Of a DNA stretch of 24,359 nt, positions 7,824 through 15,265 are shown in pieces. This stretch comes from Proteobacteria bacterium UBA1847. Its GTDB lineage: Bacteria; Pseudomonadota; Gammaproteobacteria; Steroidobacterales; Woeseiaceae. Position 1 is the first letter of the stretch. Each line of letters starts with the position of its first letter. The notes beneath the pieces are model-generated. The model did not search any database. It saw only the letters and a program-made list of their open reading frames with translations, and was not told the DNA's origin. The position numbers and the translations under genes are program-made. The stretch is from the NCBI GenBank assembly GCA_002338605.1, contig DDIP01000003.1, positions 2,056 through 26,414 of the forward strand, written 5' to 3'.

Positions 7824-8380
7824 TGCTCCGTGCAATCGCCAGGTCTTTGTTGTGGCTGGGTGGCTGGACGCCCATCGGGGACATACCGGACGTTCCGAAG
7901 GCCGTATTCATTGCCGCACCACATACATCGAACTGGGATGGCATCTGGGCACTTATCTACAAAGTCGCAATCGGCATCGATATTCGATTTTTTGCGAAAT
8001 CCACCTTGTTCTGGTTTCCGCTTGGATCGCTGCTGCGGGCACTGGGCGGCATTCCCCTCGATCGGAACAAGGCGCAATCCGCAGTTTCAGAAGCAATTGC
8101 AATGTTTCACAACAATGAAACATTCTATTTTGGTCTTGCGCCCGAAGGCACACGAGCGAGGCGTGAATACTGGAAGACCGGCTTTTACCGAATTGCGAAG
8201 GCTGCGAATGTGCCGGTCTTTCTCGGCGTTATCGACTATTCGCGAAAACAGGTCGGTATCGCCCGGAGACTGGATCTCAGCGACGATGTGGAGGCCGACC
8301 TTCGAAAGTGCGCCGAGTTTTATAAAGACATCATCGGCCGCCATCCCGAGAACACGACACCGGTTCGGTTCGAACCATAA
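7823..8380 (+). CDS. PlsC-type lysophospholipid/glycerolipid acyltransferase family protein
   Basis: This small member of the LPLAT/PlsC superfamily transfers an acyl group from acyl-CoA or acyl-ACP to a hydroxyl on a lipid or other acceptor; the acceptor here is unknown. The product is 185 residues. It has the catalytic HX4D motif as HTSNWD (His34-Asp39) and the glycerol-phosphate-binding motif as APEGTR (about residues 106-111). The block FFAKSTLFWFPLGSLLRALG and GGIPLDR between them is typical of the compact 1-acyl-sn-glycerol-3-phosphate acyltransferase-like proteins. It is shorter than E. coli PlsC (about 245) and has only one weak N-terminal hydrophobic stretch. The start ATG overlaps the transporter stop (TGATG), so the two proteins are probably made together, which suggests that one modifies and the other moves the same class of lipid. 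A terminator hairpin follows immediately. Confidence 0.88.
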   Translation: MLRAIARSLLWLGGWTPIGDIPDVPKAVFIAAPHTSNWDGIWALIYKVAIGIDIRFFAKSTLFWFPLGSLLRALGGIPLDRNKAQSAVSEAIAMFHNNETFYFGLAPEGTRARREYWKTGFYRIAKAANVPVFLGVIDYSRKQVGIARRLDLSDDVEADLRKCAEFYKDIIGRHPENTTPVRFEP

Positions 8381-8406
8381 AAAAGGCCACCCGAAGGCGG
8401 CCTCTT
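8379..8406. terminator. Hairpin terminator shared by convergent genes
   Basis: Arms AGGCCACC (8384-8391) and GGCGGCCT (8396-8403) form an 8-bp stem with one mismatch around a CGAA loop. On the - strand the stem is followed by six T residues (8384-8379), a good intrinsic terminator for the TonB receptor gene ending at 8432. On the + strand the T content after the stem is weaker (CTTAG), so termination of the acyltransferase transcript is possible but less certain. Confidence 0.8.
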
Positions 8407-8431
8407 AGCGATCCTGCTTCTACTATCGTCG

Positions 8432-10741
8432 CTATTGATATCGGAAGTTCACTTCGATACCGAACTGCCGGCCAGGCTTCATCGGTCCGGCTGTCCATAG
8501 TCCGGCAATCGAAGTCAGATTACCCCAGTTTGCTTCATCCTCGAGATTCCGGCCGTACAAGGCGACCGTCCAACGGTCGTCTGACGAAAACCAGGTCGCA
8601 CTTGCGTTGGTACGGCGCTGATCCTCAAAATACTGATCGTTGCTGTCGTTGTACGGATGTCGCTCCCGATAGCTGTGATTCGCCATCAGGTTGATAAGGC
8701 TCGAGCCCACCGGAATATCCCACGAGAACCCAACGCTGTAATTTGTCGGTGCGAGGCGCGGCAATTCATTGCCAATAAGCACGTCATTTGGCCCCAATAC
8801 GCCGGCGAGTCGCAGTTGGTTTTCGAATGCGGGGACAAAGGGATTGAAGTTGTCATATTCAGCATCTTGCCATCCGTACGAAAGGTTCACAGAGAAGTTG
8901 TCGGCAATCAGCGCTACAAAGTCCGCCTCAATACCTTTAATCGTGACGTCACCCGCGTTGATGGTCGCCTGCAGAACGATCACCTGCGGGTCCGGCATAT
9001 TCAGCTCACGCTGCATGTCCTTAATTTCATTCTGGAAAGCAGCCACATTCAGACGAATTTTCCCGTCCATGAAGTCCGACTTGAAGCCCACCTCAAATGT
9101 GTTGTTCTCCTCTTCTACGGTCGGCCCAGGCGGAATAATATCCGGCCTGGCATTTCGGAAGTTGAATCCACCAGAGCGATAGCCTTTTGACCAAAAGCCA
9201 TACAATTGAGTGGTGTCGGAAACCCTGTATTGTGCCCCCACCTTCGGCGTGATGTTGTCCCAGTCGCCAGACAAATCATCGGTAACACAATTAAAGGCAA
9301 TGTTATCGGTGCATCCGCCGATGATAATCTGCGCAGACTTGCTTTCATCGGTATAACGCAGTCCGGCGGTCACCGTCCACGCGTCGTTTATATGGAAGTC
9401 GTTGTTCCAGAAAGCACCAAAGTTGCGGGTGTCCATATCTCCACCGAGCGCTGCCTGCAGGTTAACGCCAAATGGCGCCGGGCCGAGCGGCGGTGGTAAC
9501 CAGATATAACGTGCCTCGCGGTATTCGATATCCTGACTGAAATAGTAAAGGCCGATGACTGAATCCCAATTGTCACCGAACTGGCCAGACCAACGTAACT
9601 CATTGCTGAACTGATCCTGCTCGGTCGTACCGGGTGCAGAGAATATTGGTAAGTCAGTACCGTCAATATCAGCCGCTGAGGCGGCTTCCACCTGTCGGTA
9701 ACCGGCGATATTGGTCAAGGTTCCGTTGCCAACCTCTCCGATATTCGTTTCAAAAACGAACTGTGTCCATTCGATATCTGAAAATCCGGTCTCGTCTGAC
9801 ATCGTTGCAAAATCTGGCTGCGCCCCCGCCTGCTGCAGGGAAACGCTTGTCCACGCTGCGCCGTCACCTTCGGTTGTTCCGTGCTCCAGAATCAGGGTCA
9901 CATCCACAGTGTCAGTCGGCGTCCAGACCAAACTCGGCCGAAACAGCCGGGTTCGCATTTCACCGACATTCGACCCGTCGGCTGGCTGAACGTAAAACGG
10001 CTGAAACGGATGCGGCGCCGGATTTGCCGCATTGGACTGATTTATATTGTCGAAATAGCCTGCGTCATCATCGTAGTACACCACCATTTTTGCCGCCAAC
10101 TTGTCCTCGATCAACGCACCTTCAATAGAGGCCGCGATATTGATCTGGTCCTCATTCGTCGCTCCAACGCGAAATCGGGCGCCGAACTCGCCGTCCGGAC
10201 GAGCGTTTCGAAGCACAACGGCACCGCCGGTTACGTTGCGTCCAAATAGCAATCCTTGCGGGCCACGCAAGACTTCAACGGATTCGAGATCAAACGTGTC
10301 GATGACCACACCGTAGGTGGTGCCCATGTAAATGCCATCGACAAATACGCCTACAGTCGGGTCGACCGACGGTATCGAGCTGTTGATACCCTGGCCGCGA
10401 ATTGAGAAATTCTGGACGCCAGGGAACGTGCCAACTGATTCCAGTTGTACGTTCGGCATCAGGTAGCTCAAGTCCTCGATCTTTTTTACGAACAGTGAGT
10501 CAATTTGTTCGGCACCAAATGCGGTAACCGCAACCGGCACGTCCTGCACGGCTTCTGCCGTACTGCGCTTGCGCGCCGTCGTTACGATCTCTTCCAGCAA
10601 CGCCCCGGCCGCACCGCTCTTTTGTGCGATCGCGACATCTGGTAGTGAAAAAGCAACAAGCGCTCCGGTCAACAGCATCACTGCCGTCGCGCGAACCCTG
10701 AAAAAATCACTTAAGCCGTTAATACTATTGAAATTACCCAC
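8432..10741 (-). CDS. TonB-dependent outer-membrane receptor
   Basis: This outer-membrane active-transport receptor is powered by TonB-ExbBD; the substrate is unknown because no linked uptake genes are present. From the GTG at 10741 the protein has 769 residues. A signal peptide (hydrophobic core AVMLLTGALVAF, likely cut after VAIA at about residue 39) is followed by a TonB-box region (EEIVTTARKR, about 50-59). The plug domain contains SIRGQGIN and VEVLRGPQGLLFGRN, and then a beta-barrel ends in the aromatic-terminated FRYQ. These are the features of receptors common in marine and steroid- or aromatic-degrading gammaproteobacteria. The frame extends to an ATG at 10780 without a ribosome-binding site. 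The GTG has a strong GGGGGA six to seven bases upstream, so it is preferred. It is a single-gene unit: divergent trmB lies on one side and a terminator on the other. Confidence 0.93.
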   Translation of the reverse strand: MGNFNSINGLSDFFRVRATAVMLLTGALVAFSLPDVAIAQKSGAAGALLEEIVTTARKRSTAEAVQDVPVAVTAFGAEQIDSLFVKKIEDLSYLMPNVQLESVGTFPGVQNFSIRGQGINSSIPSVDPTVGVFVDGIYMGTTYGVVIDTFDLESVEVLRGPQGLLFGRNVTGGAVVLRNARPDGEFGARFRVGATNEDQINIAASIEGALIEDKLAAKMVVYYDDDAGYFDNINQSNAANPAPHPFQPFYVQPADGSNVGEMRTRLFRPSLVWTPTDTVDVTLILEHGTTEGDGAAWTSVSLQQAGAQPDFATMSDETGFSDIEWTQFVFETNIGEVGNGTLTNIAGYRQVEAASAADIDGTDLPIFSAPGTTEQDQFSNELRWSGQFGDNWDSVIGLYYFSQDIEYREARYIWLPPPLGPAPFGVNLQAALGGDMDTRNFGAFWNNDFHINDAWTVTAGLRYTDESKSAQIIIGGCTDNIAFNCVTDDLSGDWDNITPKVGAQYRVSDTTQLYGFWSKGYRSGGFNFRNARPDIIPPGPTVEEENNTFEVGFKSDFMDGKIRLNVAAFQNEIKDMQRELNMPDPQVIVLQATINAGDVTIKGIEADFVALIADNFSVNLSYGWQDAEYDNFNPFVPAFENQLRLAGVLGPNDVLIGNELPRLAPTNYSVGFSWDIPVGSSLINLMANHSYRERHPYNDSNDQYFEDQRRTNASATWFSSDDRWTVALYGRNLEDEANWGNLTSIAGLWTAGPMKPGRQFGIEVNFRYQ

Positions 10742-10746
10742 GATAA

Positions 10747-10753
10747 TTCCCCC
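10747..10753 (-). promoter_or_regulatory. Shine-Dalgarno site that sets the GTG start of the TonB receptor
   Basis: On the - strand GGGGGAA ends six bases before the GTG at 10741. The in-frame ATG at 10780 has no comparable purine run. This places the translation start at the GTG and shortens the N-terminus by 13 residues, which leaves a conventional signal peptide. Confidence 0.6.
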
Positions 10754-10770
10754 GGATTGTTTGGCGGTAA

Positions 10771-10792
10771 GCTTAAGCATACTGTTGTATGC
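10771..10792. promoter_or_regulatory. Overlapping palindromes upstream of the TonB receptor gene
   Basis: Two dyads overlap here: GCTTAAGC (10771-10778, an 8-bp perfect palindrome) and GCATAC-TGTT-GTATGC (10777-10792, perfect 6-bp arms). If the receptor starts at the GTG at 10741, both lie 30-51 bases upstream of it, a plausible operator position. They do not look like a canonical Fur box. The assignment as an operator is inference. Confidence 0.35.
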
Positions 10793-10892
10793 CTACCAAG
10801 GCTACTGGCGATAAACGGCAGCCGGCAAAAATTCGGTTTTTGGCGGAAACCACGGGCAGCGGGCCTGATTCTTCTTTAGTATTCGCCCCCTC

Positions 10893-11591
10893 ATGGACGC
10901 CAACGAATCCCCAAAACGCAGCATCCGAAGCTTTGTGCGGCGCACCGGACGGCTCACGCCGTCCCAGGACAAGGCACTGGCCGATCTTTGGCCCGACCTT
11001 GGCGTCGAGTACTCCGGCCAGGCATTGAATTTCGCCGACCTGTTCGGACGTGACGCGCCAGTCGTTCTTGAAATTGGCTTCGGAAACGGGGAATCGCTGG
11101 TTGAACAGGCGGCCGACAATCCACAAGACAATTTCCTCGGCATCGAGGTACACGATCCAGGCGTCGGTCACTGCCTGCTGAAGGCCCGGGATGCGGGTCT
11201 TGGCAACCTGAGGCTGATTTCGCACGACGCGATCGAGGTCCTCGCGAACATGGTGCCGCTGCGTTCGCTGGCACGTGTGAATCTTTACTTTCCCGATCCC
11301 TGGCCCAAGAAGCGGCACCACAAACGACGCATCGTCCAGCCGGATTTCCTCAAGCTGCTTGCGGACCGACTTGACGACGGCGGTACCCTGAACATCGCGA
11401 CCGATTGGGCCGGCTACGCCGAACACATCGATGCGGTTCTCGGTGCGTCGGAGCTGTTTGCGTGTCGCGAACGGCGCGAACATGACGGCGACCACCCGCT
11501 TGACAGGCCAGGCACCAAATTTGAGCGACGCGGCCTGAAAAAAGGACATCGAATCTGGGACTGGTGTTTCGAAAAGCACGGGATTAGCTGA
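10893..11591 (+). CDS. trmB: tRNA (guanine-46-N7)-methyltransferase TrmB
   Basis: TrmB uses SAM to make m7G at position 46 of the tRNA variable loop. The 232-residue product has the normal size and motifs: IRSFVRRTGRLTPSQ near the N-terminus, SAM motif I LEIGFGNGESL, then FLGIEVHDPGVG (about residues 87-98). The catalytic signature NLYFPDPWPKKRHHKRRI and the C-terminal TKFERRG segment, which recognises substrate, are also present. All expected catalytic residues appear to be there. The ATG at 10893 has no clear Shine-Dalgarno sequence, but alignment with the family supports it. The gene is divergent from the TonB receptor across about 150 bases. The small DUF6763-like gene follows 67 bases later and has its own promoter-like sequence. 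Confidence 0.96.
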   Translation: MDANESPKRSIRSFVRRTGRLTPSQDKALADLWPDLGVEYSGQALNFADLFGRDAPVVLEIGFGNGESLVEQAADNPQDNFLGIEVHDPGVGHCLLKARDAGLGNLRLISHDAIEVLANMVPLRSLARVNLYFPDPWPKKRHHKRRIVQPDFLKLLADRLDDGGTLNIATDWAGYAEHIDAVLGASELFACRERREHDGDHPLDRPGTKFERRGLKKGHRIWDWCFEKHGIS

Positions 11592-11597
11592 ATCGGC

Positions 11598-11625
11598 TTG
11601 CGCTTTTGCGTGCGTAAACTATAAA
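11598..11625 (+). promoter_or_regulatory. Candidate sigma-70 promoter for the small gene at 11659
   Basis: TTGCGC (11598-11603) and TATAAA (11620-11625) are 16 bases apart and stand about 33 bases before the ATG at 11659, just after the trmB stop. The -10 element has five of six consensus bases and the surrounding ATAAATAATAG is strikingly AT-rich for this region. It suggests that the small gene is transcribed independently of trmB. Confidence 0.45.
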
Positions 11626-11658
11626 TAATAGTAAGGCACACACATTTGAGCGATCACT

Positions 11659-11955
11659 ATGGCGACGGCAATACAATTTCCAAAAATCGGCAACTGGTAC
11701 CGCCGGCCGAGCGGGACGTTGTTCGAAGTCGTTGCGGTCGATGAGGACGACGGCACGATCGAAATCCAGCTTTACGACGGCACGATTGGCGAGATTGAGA
11801 TTGAAAACTGGCCGAATATGCTGCTTGTCGAGGTAAGCGCGCCGGAAGACTGGTCCGGTTCAGTGGATATGGATCCCGAGGACTACATCGGCAGCGGGAC
11901 AAACGACATGCCGAATGGCTTTCATGACCCGCTCGAATACCTGGATAAGCTCTAG
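11659..11955 (+). CDS. Small acidic protein, DUF6763-like, unknown function
   Basis: The 98-residue product is acidic and soluble, with no signal peptide or membrane segment. The N-terminal half, IGNWYRRPSGTLFEVVAVDED followed by a TIEIQLYDGTIGEIEIENW strand pattern, reads like a small beta-barrel or SH3-like fold. The second half contains PEDWSGSVDMDPED, acidic and probably partly disordered. This arrangement resembles the gammaproteobacterial family I remember as DUF6763; no function is known to me. It follows trmB and converges with the Rieske gene, whose stop is 10 bases away on the other strand. It is a real gene by its promoter-like upstream sequence and protein-like composition, but its role is open. 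Confidence 0.75.
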   Translation: MATAIQFPKIGNWYRRPSGTLFEVVAVDEDDGTIEIQLYDGTIGEIEIENWPNMLLVEVSAPEDWSGSVDMDPEDYIGSGTNDMPNGFHDPLEYLDKL

Positions 11956-11965
11956 CGCGGCGCGA

Positions 11966-12334
11966 TCAGCGAACGCCATCCGGTCCAGTCACATAAATCA
12001 CGCCGTCGCGCACCGCGACGTCTACCTTTCGCAAACTGCGACCGGATCCGGGTCCTGCGAAGCACTCGCCCTGGTCAATTGAATACATTGCACCGTGCGA
12101 TGCACAGATAATCGCACTCTTGTCCTTGGTCAGAAATCGATCGGGTGACCAGTTCAGCGCGTGTCCGACATGGACGCAAACGTTCTGGTAGGCGAAAATC
12201 TCATCGCCCTGCCGTACAACAAAGCCACGAAATGGCCAATCACCCGTACCGATCTGAAATTCACGGCAACCCGGGTCATCGAGTTCGTCTATGCGGCCGA
12301 CTTTGACCTCAATTATTTGGACCACGGACCTCAT
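11966..12334 (-). CDS. Small Rieske [2Fe-2S] ferredoxin-like protein
   Basis: The 122-residue product consists of a single Rieske domain. The cluster ligands are visible as C-x-H at Cys53/His55 (NVCVHVGHAL) and C-x2-H at Cys77/His80 (IICASHGAMY), with the following ECFAGPGSG matching the G-x-C-x-x-GP turn after the second motif. Such stand-alone Rieske proteins carry electrons to oxygenases or serve unknown redox roles; they resemble NirD or the ferredoxins of dioxygenases. There is no membrane anchor, so it is not the bc1 Rieske subunit. It is the last gene of a - strand run xthA-ampG-Rieske, and its ATG at 12334 lies 26 bases inside the end of the ampG gene. GTG codons at 12325 and 12322 are alternative starts. 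No oxygenase is nearby, so its partner is unknown. Confidence 0.88.
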   Translation of the reverse strand: MRSVVQIIEVKVGRIDELDDPGCREFQIGTGDWPFRGFVVRQGDEIFAYQNVCVHVGHALNWSPDRFLTKDKSAIICASHGAMYSIDQGECFAGPGSGRSLRKVDVAVRDGVIYVTGPDGVR

Positions 12335-13625
12335 CCAGTCGACTGTGACGAACTACGATAATTGACAGAACGATTGACGGTATACCAAGTGCTGCTGCAT
12401 AAACGAAGAACCCGACATAGCCCACGGACTCCTGAACATTTCCAGACCAACCAGCAATGAACTTGCCAAAAAACACTGACAACGAACTGAATAAGGCGTA
12501 TTGCGTTGCCGTGAACTTCATGTTGGTAATGCTTGAAAGATAAGCGATGAAAACTGTGCCCGAGAAACCCTGGGCGAAATTATCGAAACTTATGGTAATC
12601 GCCAATGCCCAAAGACTCGGCCCGGTATACGCGAGGCTTGCGAAAAACAGGTTGGTCGTCGCAATCAAAACTGCAGCACCAATCAGCGACGGCGCAAGAC
12701 CGAACTTCACGACTGCCCATCCGCCTCCACCGATACCTATCAGCGCAACCCAAAGTCCATAGAGTTTCGCTACGCCGGCGATCTCTGCTTTCGAAAAACC
12801 AATATCCAGGTAAAACGGATTTGCCAGAATTCCAAGCACGTAGTCACTCATCCGAAAGCACGCAATGAACGCGAGCATCGTGAGTGCGAATCCGCCATAA
12901 CGCCGGAAAAAATCAACGAACGGGCCGACAACAGAATCAAAGAACCACTTGCCGAAACCAGCACCAAATATTGGTCCAACCTGTGCGCCTTCAGGAACTG
13001 CAGGCTCCTTGCAGTACAGAGTTGTTGCTACACCGACAAGCATGCATGCAGCCATACATTGGTAGGCGATTTCCCACGAACCCCACTGAGCTATCAAGAG
13101 CGCAACGGCGCCGCCAACAATGATTGATATGCGGTAACCGTATTGATACGAGGCGGCGAGCAGCGCCTGCATTTCTTTTTCCGCACATTCGATTCGGTAC
13201 GCGTCTATCGCCATGTCCTGCGTTGCCGATGAGACTGCGACTCCAACTGCAATGGCGGCGAATGCGACAGTTGCAGTTGCGGGATTGATCGTTGACAGGA
13301 CGACAAGCCCAATACCGATAGCGCACTGTGCAAGTAACAGCCATGTACGACGCCGACCAAAGCGGCGCGTCAAGATCGGCACATTAAGGCGATCAACAAG
13401 TGGGGACCATAGGAACTTGAACGCATATGCGAACCCGACCCATGCGAAAGTGCTGATTGTGCTTTTCTCGAGCCCCGCTTCATTGAGCCAGGCTGTCAGC
13501 GTCGCGTACACCAGCGGGAATGGCAGACCACCTGAAAATCCCAGGAAAAAAATGACCAGCACCTTTTCCTGGATGTAGTAGCGCCAACCCGAATTGGGCG
13601 CTTTCGTGCCCACGTCAGCCGTCAT
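12309..13625 (-). CDS. AmpG-family muropeptide/MFS permease
   Basis: This is a 438-residue major facilitator protein of the AmpG type. AmpG imports anhydromuropeptides from the periplasm during cell-wall recycling and so influences beta-lactamase induction. Support comes from the N-terminal block FFLGFSGGLPFPLVYATL and the first inter-helix motif FAWVGFAYAFKFLWSPLVDR. SSATQDMAIDAYRIE, a hallmark of AmpG-like permeases, follows, with about 12 predicted helices. E. coli AmpG is longer (about 490 residues, 14 helices), so this is the shorter form common in other gammaproteobacteria, and a different but related cargo is possible. The ATG at 13625 lies 11 bases inside the end of xthA and the 3' end overlaps the Rieske gene, so the three are probably one transcript. 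Confidence 0.85.
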   Translation of the reverse strand: MTADVGTKAPNSGWRYYIQEKVLVIFFLGFSGGLPFPLVYATLTAWLNEAGLEKSTISTFAWVGFAYAFKFLWSPLVDRLNVPILTRRFGRRRTWLLLAQCAIGIGLVVLSTINPATATVAFAAIAVGVAVSSATQDMAIDAYRIECAEKEMQALLAASYQYGYRISIIVGGAVALLIAQWGSWEIAYQCMAACMLVGVATTLYCKEPAVPEGAQVGPIFGAGFGKWFFDSVVGPFVDFFRRYGGFALTMLAFIACFRMSDYVLGILANPFYLDIGFSKAEIAGVAKLYGLWVALIGIGGGGWAVVKFGLAPSLIGAAVLIATTNLFFASLAYTGPSLWALAITISFDNFAQGFSGTVFIAYLSSITNMKFTATQYALFSSLSVFFGKFIAGWSGNVQESVGYVGFFVYAAALGIPSIVLSIIVVRHSRLDEVRGPNN

Positions 13626-14397
13626 GTGACCAGTCGTAATCCATCATCAAGGGAGCATGATCCGAAAAGCGCTGGTCTCTATAAATATGCGTGCGCATGA
13701 CCTTGTCCTTCAGCCCGGGTGTGACCACGTGGTAATCGATACGCCACCCGACATTGTTATCCCATGCCGCACCTCGATTCGACCACCACGTATACTGTTC
13801 CGGCTCCTGATCAAGCGTGCGAAATGCATCGACCCAGCCGTAGTCTCCGAAAACCTTGTCCAGCCATGCTCGCTCCTCAGGCAGACACCCTGAATTTTTC
13901 TGGTTCTGTTTCCAGTTCTTGATGTCGCCTTCTTTGTGTACGATATTCCAGTCGCCGCAAATGATCGTCTCAGACCGACGGCGGCGCAATTTCTGCAGGT
14001 GCTCGCCGAACGAATCCATGCATCGGTATTTGGCAATTTGACGCTCTTCTTTTGATGAGCCTGACGGCAAGTAAAGCGATACAACATTGATGCCGTCGAG
14101 CTGAACCTCCAGGTAACGCCCTTCGTTGTCGAATTCGGCGTCGCCATATCCGTGGACGATATTCTTCGGCTCATGACGCGTATAAATTGCCGTGCCGCTG
14201 TAGCCCTTTTTCTCCGCGTCTTCATAAAAACAGTGGTAGCCGGCCGGCGAAAACAGCTCGTCAACAAGCTGGTGTACTTGTGCCTTGGTTTCCTGGATAC
14301 AAACGACATCGGCGTCCTGAGCTGACATCCAGTCGAAGAATCCCTTGCGGGCGGCGGCCCTGATGCCGTTGGCATTGAGACTGATTACGCGAAACAA
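13615..14397 (-). CDS. xthA: Exodeoxyribonuclease III (AP endonuclease)
   Basis: Exonuclease III cuts DNA at abasic sites and removes 3' blocking groups in base-excision repair. The 260-residue product keeps the active-site residues of the family: Asn8 in SLNANGIR, Glu36 in IQETKAQ, the Tyr in YLPSGS, Asp and Asn in [17 protein letters not shown], and the final Asp-His pair in [13 protein letters not shown]. Pseudomonas Crc, a related RNA-regulation protein, has lost several of these, so this is the nuclease and not Crc. The start codon appears to be TTG at 14397, preceded by AGGAG seven bases upstream, an ideal ribosome-binding site. No ATG is available nearby. It is divergent from pyrE and overlaps ampG by 11 bases at its end. 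Confidence 0.94.
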   Translation of the reverse strand: MFRVISLNANGIRAAARKGFFDWMSAQDADVVCIQETKAQVHQLVDELFSPAGYHCFYEDAEKKGYSGTAIYTRHEPKNIVHGYGDAEFDNEGRYLEVQLDGINVVSLYLPSGSSKEERQIAKYRCMDSFGEHLQKLRRRRSETIICGDWNIVHKEGDIKNWKQNQKNSGCLPEERAWLDKVFGDYGWVDAFRTLDQEPEQYTWWSNRGAAWDNNVGWRIDYHVVTPGLKDKVMRTHIYRDQRFSDHAPLMMDYDWSHDG

Positions 14398-14429
14398 AAC
14401 AGTACTCCTGTGTCATACTCCGATCCGAA

Positions 14430-14465
14430 ATTGGGCCGACCGCGGTCATCATACAGAAGCCCAAT
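14430..14465. promoter_or_regulatory. Nested dyads in the xthA-pyrE intergenic region
   Basis: ATTGGGC (14430-14436) and GCCCAAT (14459-14465) are exact 7-bp inverted copies around 22 bases. Inside the loop sits a perfect 10-bp palindrome GACCGCGGTC (14438-14447). The element lies in the 106-base gap between the divergent xthA and pyrE starts. It could be an operator or, if transcribed, a leader hairpin of pyrE. No T-run follows, so it is not an obvious attenuator of the E. coli pyrE kind. Confidence 0.35.
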
Positions 14466-14503
14466 CGCAGGCCAAGAAAAAGCGACCAGGAAAGGCGAAA
14501 CGC

Positions 14504-15151
14504 ATGCGTGGGTACAAAAGAGAATTTATCGAGCTGGCACTGGAATTGGGCGTTCTCCGCTTCGGCGAGTTCACGCTGAAATCCGGCCGCATCAGTCCCT
14601 ACTTTTTCAATGCTGGCCTCTTCAACACCGGCTATGCCGCTGCGAAGCTCGGGCGCTTTTATGCCGCTGCGATCGCTGAATCGGATCTGCGGTTCGACAT
14701 GCTTTTCGGTCCGGCCTACAAAGGTATCCCGCTCGCCGCGCTCGCTGCCGCATCGTTGGCCGAACAGCACGATATCGATGTGCCCTATGCTTTTAATCGC
14801 AAAGAATCCAAGGCGCACGGCGAAGGCGGCAGTATCGTGGGCTCGCAATTGTCCGGGCGTGTACTGATTGTTGATGACGTAATTACCGCAGGTACTGCGG
14901 TTCGCGAGGCCTATCAAATCATCAGCGCAGCCGGGGCGGAAGTTGCCGGGCTGGTCATTTCACTCGATCGTCAGGAGCGCGGCCAGGGGCCCTACTCCGC
15001 AGTGCAGGAACTTAAATCGTCGCTGGATATTCCGGTCGTCAGTATTGTCCAACTGGATGACCTGATTGATATTCTCGAAGAATCAAGCGAATACGAGGAG
15101 TACCTTGAGCCCGTTCTGAGCTATCGCAAGCAATACGGTGTTATCTCTTAA
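14504..15151 (+). CDS. pyrE: Orotate phosphoribosyltransferase PyrE
   Basis: PyrE joins orotate and PRPP to give orotidine monophosphate in pyrimidine synthesis. From the ATG at 14504 the protein has 215 residues, close to the E. coli length of 213, and aligns from the start: [52 protein letters not shown] style core, and [13 protein letters not shown], which is the catalytic loop. The PRPP-binding motif is [13 protein letters not shown] at about 120-132. The frame is open back to 14345, but those 53 extra residues have no counterpart and overlap divergent xthA. AGGAAAGG about eight bases before 14504 is a good ribosome-binding site. Confidence 0.97.
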   Translation: MRGYKREFIELALELGVLRFGEFTLKSGRISPYFFNAGLFNTGYAAAKLGRFYAAAIAESDLRFDMLFGPAYKGIPLAALAAASLAEQHDIDVPYAFNRKESKAHGEGGSIVGSQLSGRVLIVDDVITAGTAVREAYQIISAAGAEVAGLVISLDRQERGQGPYSAVQELKSSLDIPVVSIVQLDDLIDILEESSEYEEYLEPVLSYRKQYGVIS

Positions 15152-15265
15152 GTACTTGATTTTTGGACATACAAGGGCAGTTTACAGCACCGCAATCGGC
15201 GACTAAGCTGCAATAACGAGAACCAGTCCCAAGTTCGGGGCATTTATTGGTGGCATATTCTTCGC

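Noticed and set aside
7229..8077. 282-codon open frame on the - strand across the MMPL/acyltransferase junction
   Set aside because: It crosses two well-supported coupled genes on the other strand and has low-complexity composition without motifs.
10773..11579. 268-codon open frame on the - strand opposite trmB
   Set aside because: Antisense to trmB, with no recognisable motif. The TonB receptor leader also overlaps its end.
12005..12019. Hairpin GTCGCG-CAC-CGCGAC
   Set aside because: It lies inside the 3' coding part of the Rieske gene and is explained by codon choice in GC-rich sequence. There is no T-run.
13615..14397. Crc catabolite-repression protein
   Set aside because: The protein keeps the nuclease active-site Asn, Glu, Asp and His residues of exonuclease III that Crc has lost.
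14345..14503. N-terminal extension of pyrE
   Set aside because: It overlaps divergent xthA and adds 53 residues absent from PyrE proteins. The ATG at 14504 has a ribosome-binding site and the correct family start.
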